DNA of 64,000 nucleotides. Origin: Betaproteobacteria bacterium SG8_41 (lineage in GTDB: Bacteria; Pseudomonadota; Gammaproteobacteria; Burkholderiales; SG8-41). The DNA is taken from NCBI GenBank assembly GCA_001303585.1, contig LJTT01000004.1, positions 54,440-118,439 on the forward strand. The letters run 5' to 3'. Both the position numbers and the translations under genes were made by a program. Of this stretch, positions 56,830-64,000 are shown piece by piece. The stretch's first letter is position 1; every line of letters starts with the position of its first letter. The notes beneath the pieces were generated by a model, which saw nothing but the letters and a program-made list of their open reading frames with translations, ran no database searches and was not told where the DNA came from.

Positions 56830-58176
56830 TCACTGGCTGGAATTGTCTCCGCCAAAGAGCTGCTCAAGCTTGGACCCAATCGCGGTGCCGATCGCGGTGC
56901 CCACGGGTCCGAGGATGGCAGTTCCGACAGCAGCGCCCGCCGCCACCGCAGCGGTCGGCAGGAGAACCGGAGAATCCACCGTTCCCGTGACGTTGAGCGG
57001 CATGCTGGCAAGCTTGCTCGATTCGATACTGGTGTTGATGCGCCCGGACAGCTCGTCCTCGGGAGAGATCGTCACCTTGCCGTCGGCCGAGAGCGAGCCT
57101 GCCGCGACATTGAGCTTCGTGAAACGGCGTGTGCCGCGGTCGAGGACGAGATGTCCCGACAGCTGGTCAAAGCGTGTTTCGGCAGACGGGCTCTTGTCGC
57201 GGAAAATGGATGTCGCCGCTTTCTCGACATCAACCCCCCGCAGCACGCCATCCTGCACCTCGAAGGGCGTTTCCAGATGCAGCGCCTTGAGTAGCCCCCT
57301 GCCGCTGGCGGCATCGGCGTAAAAGACTGGTGTGGCATTCAACTTCCCGCGCATGCGCGGCGGCTTGCCAAGCGCCTGGAGCAACAAGCGAAGCTCCACC
57401 TTGTCGATGCTGGCCTTGCCGCTCAGGCGCCAGCCCTTGTGCCAGGATAGGGTTGTCTCACCCGCGATTGCCCCACCATAGAGCTCGCCCTGGACCCGGC
57501 TGAATTTCGCATGCTTCGTTGTGGCGATACCGTGCACGGCGAGCTCATCAAAATGGATCGCGGGACCAATCGGCAGGATCCAGTCCGTGGCCTGCGCGTC
57601 CACCCGATAATGCGAGCCCTCTGGCTTTATCAGTGCCCTCAGCTTGCCGTCGGTCGTCACAATCGAAGCGACATCGAGACTGTTGTCGTCATTCAGCGTG
57701 AGATTCCCGTGGAACGGACCCAAGGGAGCCTGTTGCAGCATTACCATGGCGTTTTCGAGCTGAACGCTTTTCACCCTGACCGTCGCGGCGGGGGCCTGCT
57801 TCCCGGCTGGGAGCGGCTCGGCTTTGGCCCACTTGGGAATCTTTTCGATCGCTTTTTGGGTCAACACGAGCTGTTCGATCCGGATGCTGCGAATCACCCG
57901 GGTCGATCCGAGTAGCGACCACAAGTCAGGTGTGATCGTGACGTTTGCCGCCGTAATCGCGCCAGTCTTCCCGATCGAAATTCCGTCCACCGCCACGTGT
58001 GGCAACGGCAGCCCGCCTGCCCGCAACCCCGTGATCTTGACCGGTTCCCCGAGCTTCGCGGAAACCTCTGCCTCGACCAGCAGCACGTAGTCGTTCAGCG
58101 AGATGAAAAGCGGCGCCACGGCGAGCAGCAAAATGAGCCCGCCGAGAGCCAGGCCGCTAACCTTTAACCACTTCAT
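56830..58176 (-). CDS. AsmA-family protein
   Basis: 448-residue protein with one N-terminal membrane helix (VSGLALGGLILLLAVAPLFISL) and a long beta-rich periplasmic part of the AsmA/bridge-like lipid-transfer type (LRAGGLPLPHVAVDGISIGKTG; GVDVEKAATSIFRDK; FTKLNVAAGSLSADGKVTISPEDELSGRI). The end is a glycine/alanine-rich hydrophobic stretch (AAVAAGAAVGTAILGPVGTAIG). Likely roles are outer-membrane lipid homeostasis. It converges on tyrB with 27 bases between. Confidence 0.85.
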   Translation of the reverse strand: MKWLKVSGLALGGLILLLAVAPLFISLNDYVLLVEAEVSAKLGEPVKITGLRAGGLPLPHVAVDGISIGKTGAITAANVTITPDLWSLLGSTRVIRSIRIEQLVLTQKAIEKIPKWAKAEPLPAGKQAPAATVRVKSVQLENAMVMLQQAPLGPFHGNLTLNDDNSLDVASIVTTDGKLRALIKPEGSHYRVDAQATDWILPIGPAIHFDELAVHGIATTKHAKFSRVQGELYGGAIAGETTLSWHKGWRLSGKASIDKVELRLLLQALGKPPRMRGKLNATPVFYADAASGRGLLKALHLETPFEVQDGVLRGVDVEKAATSIFRDKSPSAETRFDQLSGHLVLDRGTRRFTKLNVAAGSLSADGKVTISPEDELSGRINTSIESSKLASMPLNVTGTVDSPVLLPTAAVAAGAAVGTAILGPVGTAIGTAIGSKLEQLFGGDNSSQ

Positions 58177-58281
58177 AAATCGAAGAATTTCGGCAAAAAG
58201 CGTTGACCGGAAAAGCCCTGGCGATTAATATAAGCGCCTTTCCGGGGCCGCGACAGGTAGATAGTTCACGGCCTCACTTAT

Positions 58282-58357
58282 TCCCCGATAGCTCAGTCGG
58301 TAGAGCGACGGACTGTTAATCCGCAGGTCGCTGGTTCGAGCCCAGCTCGGGGAGCCA
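58282..58357 (+). tRNA. asnT: tRNA-Asn(GTT)
   Basis: 76-nt cloverleaf: acceptor TCCCCGA with TCGGGGA, D-arm GCTC/GAGC, anticodon loop CTGTTAA giving GTT, T-loop TTCGAGC, encoded CCA. Stands alone and is followed by a terminator 6 bases later. Confidence 0.97.
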
Positions 58358-58363
58358 CTTGAT

Positions 58364-58400
58364 ACAAAGGGGCTGGCTTTCTGCTAGCCCCTTTGTTTTC
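58364..58400 (+). terminator. Terminator after tRNA-Asn
   Basis: 14-bp stem ACAAAGGGGCTGGC / GCTAGCCCCTTTGT (one G-T pair) with a 5-nt loop and a short TTTTC tail. Its A-rich left foot also lets it act on the other strand. Confidence 0.85.
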
Positions 58401-58759
58401 ATGCCATGGAATTGGTGTCTTCGTGCCGCCGACTGAGCGCACGGGGCGGGCGCGATTCTGCGTATTCGGCCCGAAATACCTCTTCTCAGACTGTTCAAGC
58501 GCGACCCAGCCCGCTGGCGCCCGCCGAACCGCTCGCAGATTTACAGAAAATTCTCCGATCGGCCCTAGATCTGATCTAAGTCAACGTATCCAGCCCTTTG
58601 TCATGGTACTCGTAAAACTATCCCTCTGAGCGCAAACGGTAATCGAGCCTCCGATGCCCGTTAGCGCCCAATACCGCACAAGAACGGCGAGGGGCTGCAG
58701 GGTGAGCTACTGCCACGCTGCGAGGGGGTAAATTTTTCATGCCAAGCAAGGAGTACTCA
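58401..58759. other. Gene-free stretch between tRNA-Asn and TTT cassette 3
   Basis: About 360 bases; a 78-residue frame (58393-58629) has no family match or ribosome site. The right part, with AAGGAG at 58748-58753, holds the translation signals of the next gene. No direct repeat of the tRNA 3' end was noticed. Confidence 0.4.
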
Positions 58760-59816
58760 ATGAAGAGATTCAAGCGAAAACTCATTGTAGGTGCAGCGAT
58801 GATTTGCAATCGACCTGGCCGGAAAAACGGTCGAGTTCGTCATCCCGTTCAGCGAAAAAGGCGGTTCGGCGAAATGGGCCAATTTCTTCGCGCCGTTGAT
58901 GTCCCAAGCGCTACCCGGCAACCCGACTGTGATCGTCAAGTACATGCCCGGCGCCGGTTCCACGAAGGGCGCCAACTGGTTCCATAAACAAAAGAACGGC
59001 GACGGCACCCTGGTCTTCGGTACGTCCGGCTCGACCCACTTTCCTTACCTGCTGGGCGATCCACGAGTGAAGTACGAAATCAAGGACTGGATCCCGGTGA
59101 TGGCGACCGGCACCGGCGGCGTAGCCTACATCAACGCCAAGGATGGCAAAAAATTCGACGGATCCGGGAACGCGCTCAAGGGAAGTAAACATATCTTCGG
59201 CTCGCAGGGCGCTACCCGGCTCGATTTGATCCCGTTGCTGGCGTGGAAGATGCTAGGCATGAAGGTCGAGCCGGTGTTCGGCATCAAGAGCCGCGGCAAC
59301 GGCCGGCTCATGTTCGAGCGCGGCGAGGCGACCATCGATTACCAGACTACCGCCGCCTATCTTCAGGCCTCGATGCCGCTGGTCGAGGAAGGCAAGGCGG
59401 TGCCGATGATGACCTGGGGCTCACTGGACGACGACGGCAAGGTCATTCGCGACCCGACCTTTCCCAAGTTGCCGACCTTCAAGGAAGTCTGCGAGAAGAC
59501 TGACGGTTGCTCTACCTCGGGTGATGCATGGAACGCCTGGAAAAGCTTTTTCAGCGCCGGCTTCCCGGTACAGAAGATCGTCTTCCTGCCGGCCGGCACC
59601 GATCAGGCCATCGTTGACACCTACATCAAGGCATTCGAGAAGATACGTGCACGGCCTGATTTCAAGAAACTGTCGTCGAAGCGTCTCGGCGAGTACCCGA
59701 TGCTGGTAGGCAAGCAAGCGGCATCGGCTACGGTTGAGGCCACCACGGTGACCCCGTCCGCCAAGGCGTTCGTCATCAAGTGGTTGAACGCCGACTACGG
59801 CACCAAGCTGAAATAG
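58760..59816 (+). pseudogene. Bug-family solute-binding protein with a broken signal-peptide region, cassette 3
   Basis: A strong ribosome site (AAGGAG) precedes ATG 58760, which begins a signal-peptide-like MKRFKRKLIVGAAMI and then leaves frame. The mature protein (AIDLAGKTVEFVIPFSEKGG, KYMPGAGSTKGANW, through NADYGTKLK) is open from 58803 to 59816 in a different frame that has a stop (TGA at 58800) just upstream. The signal peptide is also too short, so a small deletion of its end seems to have shifted the frame. If real, the receptor would not be exported. It is distant from the receptors of cassettes 1 and 2. Confidence 0.8.
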
Positions 59817-59970
59817 GGGTTCTACCGGCACGCGACCGGCCGCAACGGCTGCTGGCGTTGCGCGATCGGCATCGGTACCGCGGAAGCGCTCCTGACCGGA
59901 GCGCTTCCGCATGACCCGCCGTTTATCACGAATTCAAGGGATCAATCGCCCTGCTGGAGAATGAGCGGCC

Positions 59971-62007
59971 GTGGAGCTATTACAGTTACAGACAGTTTGG
60001 CCGGCCTTATCAGAAGCATTAAACCTGCTCATTCGTCCGGCGGTCCTCGGCTACCTGTTCCTCGGCGTCACCATGGGCCTTGCGGTCGGGGTCTTCCCCG
60101 GTCTCGGCGGGATTGCCGGTCTTTCCCTGCTGATCCCCTTCATGTTCGGCATGGATCCGATCCTTGGTCTTGCATTGATGATCGGCATGGTCGCCGTGGT
60201 GCCGACGTCAGATACCTTTACCTCGGTGCTGATGGGCATTCCGGGATCTTCCGCGTCCCAGGCAACCGTGCTGGACGGCTTTCCGCTCGCCAAGAAGGGT
60301 GAGGCAGCGCGCGCGTTGTCCGCGGCTTTCGCGTCATCAATGTTTGGCGGAGTTATCGGAGCGTTCTTCCTGACTTTTTTCATCGTGATCGCACGGCCGT
60401 TGGTGCTCAAGTTCGGCTTGCCTGAAATGTTGATGGTCACGGTGCTTGGGTTGTCGATGGTCGCGATACTCGCCGGCCGTGTTCCCCTCAAGGGTCTCGC
60501 CGCGGCTGGCCTCGGAATGATGGTGGGCACCATCGGCGAGGCCGATGCCGGCGGCAGCCTGCGCATGGCGACCTATGACATACCGTACCTGACCGACGGA
60601 CTGAAGCTGGTGATCGTCGGTCTGGGCATATTCGCGCTGCCCGAAATCGTCGCACTGCTCAGGCAGGACCGGATGATCTCGAAAACCGCCGAACTCGGTG
60701 CGGGCTGGGCGCAAGGTCTCAAGGACTGGTATGCCAACCTTTTTCTGTCGGTCCGCTGCGCGCTGATCGGCGTGGTCATCGGTGTCATCCCGGGGCTCGG
60801 CGGCTCGGTGGTCGACTGGATCGCTTACGGCCACACCGTGCAGACAACGAAGAACAAGGAGAATTTCAGTAAAGGTGAAATTCGCGGGGTCATCGGACCG
60901 GAAAGCTCGAACAATGCCAAGGAGGGTGGCGGCCTGGTTCCGACACTGCTGTTCGGCATCCCGGGATCGGGATCGATGGCCATTTTCATCGGCGCGGTCG
61001 CGTTGCTCGGCTCCGGCGATATCGAAGTGGGCCCGGCGATGATCAAGAACAACCTCAACTACACCTACGCGATCGTCTGGCTGCTGGCCCTCGCCAACGT
61101 CCTGGGCACAGTTTTGTGCATCGTGGTATCGGGCCCCATCGCCAGGCTGACCACGATCCGGTTCGCCTTGCTGGCGCCTTTTCTATTCATGCTGATCTCG
61201 TTCGCCGCGTTCCAGTCGGGGCAGAACCTGGGAGATCTCGTGGCGCTGTTCGCGATCGGCCTGATCGGGATTCTGCTGCGCCGATTCGACTGGTCCAGGC
61301 CCGCGTTCCTGATCGGTTTCGTGCTGTCGAATCCCGCCGAGGCGTTCACCAACCAGGTCCACCAGGTCGCGCAATTCAAGTTTAGACAAGGCATCGATGT
61401 CGGCCTGGCCTATATCTTCAGCCCGATCGTCATCGTCCTGATCGTCATCACCGTGGTCTCCATCGTCGTCGGCATCCGCCAGGCCAAGCATATAATGGCC
61501 GAGGGAGACGTCCAGTCCAAGTCCAAGCGGGCACCAATGATCTTCCTGCTCGCCGTCCTCGCGTACCTCGTCGTCTCCTTCTGGAATGCCTCGCTGATCA
61601 GCAACCGGCTGCTTGGCGACAAGATCTTCCCCCTGTTTGTCTCCGCGGTGGCCATCGTCGCCTGCCTGTCATGCCTTGTCTCGATGATCCGCAAACCCCC
61701 AACCGACATACTCTTTGCCGACCGTGAAGTCTACGGTGACGACGCCAATGCACGTTATAGCCTTTGGTCCACGCTGGCCTGGTTCGCGAGCCTGCTAATA
61801 TTGACGTCCTTGATCGGCTTCATCCTCGCGCTATGCATCTTCCTTTTCCTGTTCATGCGCTTCAGGGTCCGCCTCACCCAGCGGATGTCGGCCCTTTACA
61901 CCGCCTGCGGCATCGTCTTCATGTGCTTCATGGCCTGGCTACTGCACAGGGATTTCCCACCCGGCCTGTTGCAGGAGTGGTTCGTTCTGCCCTGGCCATT
62001 GACCTGA
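59971..62007 (+). CDS. TctA-TctB fusion permease, cassette 3
   Basis: 678-residue membrane protein. Residues 1-500 are a TctA permease (GLAVGVFPGLGGIAGLSLLIP; GVVIGVIPGLGGSVVDWIAYG; GGGLVPTLLFGIPGSGSMA). After a cytoplasmic linker near 505-515 (MAEGDVQSKSKRAP) a further 160 residues hold four membrane segments arranged like TctB (APMIFLLAVLAYLVV; IFPLFVSAVAIVACL; WFASLLILTSLIGFILAL; CGIVFMCFMAWLL). This accounts for the lack of a separate tctB in this cassette. Starts at GTG 59971 behind GGAG. Confidence 0.87.
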   Translation: MELLQLQTVWPALSEALNLLIRPAVLGYLFLGVTMGLAVGVFPGLGGIAGLSLLIPFMFGMDPILGLALMIGMVAVVPTSDTFTSVLMGIPGSSASQATVLDGFPLAKKGEAARALSAAFASSMFGGVIGAFFLTFFIVIARPLVLKFGLPEMLMVTVLGLSMVAILAGRVPLKGLAAAGLGMMVGTIGEADAGGSLRMATYDIPYLTDGLKLVIVGLGIFALPEIVALLRQDRMISKTAELGAGWAQGLKDWYANLFLSVRCALIGVVIGVIPGLGGSVVDWIAYGHTVQTTKNKENFSKGEIRGVIGPESSNNAKEGGGLVPTLLFGIPGSGSMAIFIGAVALLGSGDIEVGPAMIKNNLNYTYAIVWLLALANVLGTVLCIVVSGPIARLTTIRFALLAPFLFMLISFAAFQSGQNLGDLVALFAIGLIGILLRRFDWSRPAFLIGFVLSNPAEAFTNQVHQVAQFKFRQGIDVGLAYIFSPIVIVLIVITVVSIVVGIRQAKHIMAEGDVQSKSKRAPMIFLLAVLAYLVVSFWNASLISNRLLGDKIFPLFVSAVAIVACLSCLVSMIRKPPTDILFADREVYGDDANARYSLWSTLAWFASLLILTSLIGFILALCIFLFLFMRFRVRLTQRMSALYTACGIVFMCFMAWLLHRDFPPGLLQEWFVLPWPLT

Positions 62008-62140
62008 CCAGAACGAGAGTTGACCGCATGGCAAACACGGTGGCGACTCCGCCAACTTCGTCAACGCCCTTGTGAAGCTTGTCGCGCTCGAGAGGACAAG
62101 ATCGCGCCAGCAATTTTCAAAAATGTCCGCAGGAACTTCT

Positions 62141-63304
62141 ATGACCAATGCACCGATTCTCATCAACGGCGTGTGCAATCCGCGCTTCACCGCCGTGCGC
62201 GAGGAGTTTGAACGCAATTTCCGCGAACGCGGCGAGATCGGCGCCGCCGTGTGCGTGTACCAGGACGGCAGGAAGGTGGTGGACCTATGGGGCGGCCACA
62301 AGGACACGGAGCGCACGGTTCCCTGGGCCGAAGACACGATCGTCATCATGAACTCGGTCGCAAAAAGCATGTGCGCCCTCTGCATGCACATCCTCCTTGA
62401 CCGCGGACTCGTCGATTTCGACGCACCGGTATCGCGCTACTGGCCCGAGTTCGCTGCCGCGGAGAAGGAAGGCGTCCTGATTCGCCATGTCCTGTCACAC
62501 ACCTGCGGCGTGATCTTCTGCGACCACGCGCCGCCCGGCTCGTGGTTTGACTGGAAGGTGCATATCCACGCCATCGAGCAGCAGGCGCCCGCCTGGGAGC
62601 CGGGGACGAAGGGCGCCTACAACTCCATCAATATCGGTTACATCCTCGGAGAAATCGTGCGGCGCGTGACCGGAAAGACCGTCGGCACGTTCCTGCGCGA
62701 GGAAGTCGCCTCGAAACTGGGCGCGGACTACCACATCGGCCTGCGGCCCGACGAGATCGCGCGCGTCTCAGACATGCATCGCAACCCGAAGAACGCCTTC
62801 TTCAAGATCGCCTCCGACGAGTCCACGCCGCTGGGCCGCGCCTTTCGGTCCGCGCCAAAGATGGGATATTTTCAGAACTGCCGCGAGATTCGCGAGCTCG
62901 AGGTGGCCTCCTTTGGCGGCCACGGCAACGCGCGGGCAATGGCCCGCATCTACGCGATGCTCGCCGGGAACGGCATCATCGATGGTGTGCGCCTGCTGAG
63001 CACCGATGCGGTTGAGCGCGCTGCCCGGCTCGTATGGGAAGACGACTGCATCATGACGCAGCGCCGTATCCGCATGGGCTACGGCTTCATGCACAATGAG
63101 CCCAATACCGTGCCCATGGGGGAGAACATGAAAGCGTTTGGGCACACCGGCACCGGCGGCGCTTTCGCCTGGTGCGACCGCGACCGTAATCTGTCGTTTG
63201 CCTATTGCACCAACTTCCAGCGCGAAGGTCCAGGCATCGGTCCACGCGGTGCCGCGCTCGGCGTGGCGGCAGGCGGCGGCAAAAGGCCGGACTGGCTTCA
63301 GTGA
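62141..63304 (+). CDS. Serine hydrolase, beta-lactamase class C/esterase (EstB) family
   Basis: 387-residue cytoplasmic protein of the serine beta-lactamase-like esterases. The SxxK nucleophile motif is SVAKS (near residue 71), the catalytic Tyr lies in KGAYNSINIGYILGE, and the KTG-like triad is replaced by HTGTGG near the C-terminus, as usual for esterases. No signal peptide. ATG 62141 is chosen (MTNAPILING); ATG 62123 and 62072 are in-frame alternatives. It follows the TTT fusion gene on the same strand, so it may act on the imported compound. Confidence 0.85.
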   Translation: MTNAPILINGVCNPRFTAVREEFERNFRERGEIGAAVCVYQDGRKVVDLWGGHKDTERTVPWAEDTIVIMNSVAKSMCALCMHILLDRGLVDFDAPVSRYWPEFAAAEKEGVLIRHVLSHTCGVIFCDHAPPGSWFDWKVHIHAIEQQAPAWEPGTKGAYNSINIGYILGEIVRRVTGKTVGTFLREEVASKLGADYHIGLRPDEIARVSDMHRNPKNAFFKIASDESTPLGRAFRSAPKMGYFQNCREIRELEVASFGGHGNARAMARIYAMLAGNGIIDGVRLLSTDAVERAARLVWEDDCIMTQRRIRMGYGFMHNEPNTVPMGENMKAFGHTGTGGAFAWCDRDRNLSFAYCTNFQREGPGIGPRGAALGVAAGGGKRPDWLQ

Positions 63305-63463
63305 GCGCATGACAATGCGCTACGGCTCGCTGATCGCGAAGGATTGTCCGGTCACAACAGGTTAAGCGCGCCAAACCCACCGCAAGCTTCGAAAGCTTGA
63401 AACGGCGTGCGCCAAGCGGTCCGCACCCGGGGCCACCCCAGAGCCTGGGCAAACGCTTCGCGC

Positions 63464-64000
63464 CTAGACGAGATTGACCAGCTTCTCGAGGTAGGCGTGA
63501 AGGTCCTCCTGGCTCGCAACGGCGCGCCCTCCTCTGGCCTGAAGCTCCGGCCCTTCGAGCTCGATGTGAAGCGAGTCCATGAAACGGTTCATCAGCCCGC
63601 GAAAGGCTGCAACGGTCGTCAGCTCGACGATCTCCGTGCTATCGAAGTGCTTGGCCAATTGCGCGAACGCCTCGTCGTCATAGCGGGCCTTGTTCCACGT
63701 GACGAGCTCGGCCCATTTGATCACGGCCTTCTCGCGCTCACCGAAAAGCGGACTCTCGAGATAGCCGTCGGCACTCAGAGCGTCGAGCTGCTCCTCGGTC
63801 CATCCTGCCGTTCGCCCAACCAGGCGATTGTGCTTTATTCAGTAGCGGCACTCGTTGAGCGCCGAGACTTTGATCATTGCCAGCGCACGGGTCCTAGCGT
63901 CGAGCTTGCAGCCAAGACCGTCCTTCTGGAGCACGGCCTGCAGCGGCAGAAGAAACCGCACAATTGCGGGCGAATGGGCAAACATGCGCATCGAATTGGC
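63464..64000 (-). CDS. Carboxymuconolactone decarboxylase/AhpD-like protein, candidate selenoprotein (partial)
   Basis: The frame enters at the window edge (5' part missing) and runs 178 codons to TAG at 63464, interrupted only by TGA at 63839-63841. Upstream reads LDARTRALAMIKVSALNECRY and downstream IKHNRLVGRTAGWTEEQLDAL, continuous in the same frame. In AhpD-like/CMD proteins this site is NxCxYCxxHN, the redox CxxC plus His; the TGA replaces the second Cys, giving C-R-Y-U. A SECIS-like hairpin follows (see 63812-63841). The C-terminal half (EREKAVIKWAELVTWNKARYDDEAFAQL) is the typical CMD helical fold. Without Sec decoding, translation would stop after the first Cys. A simple TGC-to-TGA nonsense mutation is the alternative. 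Confidence 0.8.
63812..63841 (-). promoter_or_regulatory. Bacterial SECIS-like hairpin after in-frame UGA
   Basis: Read on the - strand: UGA (63841-63839), 11 nt, then stem UCGCC (63827-63823), loop UGGUUG, stem GGCGA (63816-63812). The 5-bp stem is perfect and a U-G pair can extend it to leave a GGUU loop. In E. coli fdhF the minimal SECIS also begins 11 nt after UGA and has GGU in its apical loop. It lacks the bulged U of fdhF. Confidence 0.65.

Noticed and set aside
58282..58759. tRNA-Asn as an integrative element attachment site
   Set aside because: No integrase and no direct repeat of the tRNA 3' end was found in the window.
1..64000. CRISPR array, IS element or prophage
   Set aside because: No regularly spaced repeats, transposase, integrase or phage structural genes were seen.

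Overview
The window is GC-rich bacterial chromosome, almost fully coding. It suggests a betaproteobacterium, most likely of or near the Burkholderiales. The reasons are the block lepA-lepB-DUF4845-rnc-era-recO-pdxJ-acpS-nagZ, the block uvrC-pgsA-tRNA(Gly, Cys, Leu), the yceD-rpmF-plsX-fabHDG-acpP-fabF-pabC-mltG-tmk-holB block, the rluC/rne divergent pair, and three sets of tripartite tricarboxylate transporter (TTT/Bug) genes, a family greatly expanded in Burkholderiales. No database search was possible; names rest on motifs, length and synteny.

Layout. 1-8.1 kb: translation, protein export, RNA processing and cofactor genes on the + strand (lepA partial, a 30-codon ORF, lepB, DUF4845, rnc, era, recO, pdxJ, acpS, nagZ, a cation efflux gene). 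8.1-12.5 kb: an unusual efp, a family 5 uracil-DNA glycosylase, uvrC, pgsA and three tRNAs. 12.5-15.7 kb: an isolated pair of type I secretion genes. 15.7-20.1 kb: a gene-poor stretch, an internally deleted DUF1178 gene, a universal stress protein, and a cNMP/CBS/DUF294 protein overlapping a 3'-5' exonuclease. 20.2-25.1 kb: crotonase, 3-hydroxyacyl-CoA dehydrogenase, thiolase and glutaryl-CoA dehydrogenase, which together could take glutaryl-CoA to acetyl-CoA. 25.3-27.7 kb: a membrane PAS protein, an ankyrin protein and TatD. 27.7-37.4 kb: the fatty-acid/cell-envelope block on the - strand. 37.5-45.3 kb: maf, an RsmI paralogue, an S49 peptidase, a HAD phosphatase, rluC, rne and a frame-broken low-molecular-weight tyrosine phosphatase. 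45.4-53.3 kb: a duplicated-domain protein and two TTT cassettes, each ending in the same 36-bp terminator. 53.3-58.4 kb: uvrB, tyrB-like aminotransferase, an AsmA-like protein and tRNA-Asn. 58.7-63.3 kb: a third TTT cassette (frame-broken receptor plus a TctA-TctB fusion) and a serine hydrolase.

The most striking item is at the right edge (63464-64000, - strand). It is a carboxymuconolactone decarboxylase/AhpD-like gene whose reading frame is continuous except for one in-frame TGA. That TGA sits exactly where the second Cys of the CxxC redox motif belongs, and a short hairpin with a GGU-containing loop starts 11 nt after it, as in known bacterial SECIS elements. It is a strong candidate selenoprotein (CxxU) that ordinary gene callers truncate.

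Several other genes carry small lesions: an 8-bp tandem duplication in the tyrosine phosphatase, frame breaks in one tctB and one tctC, and a deleted zinc knuckle in DUF1178. They may be real decay or assembly errors; read mapping would tell.
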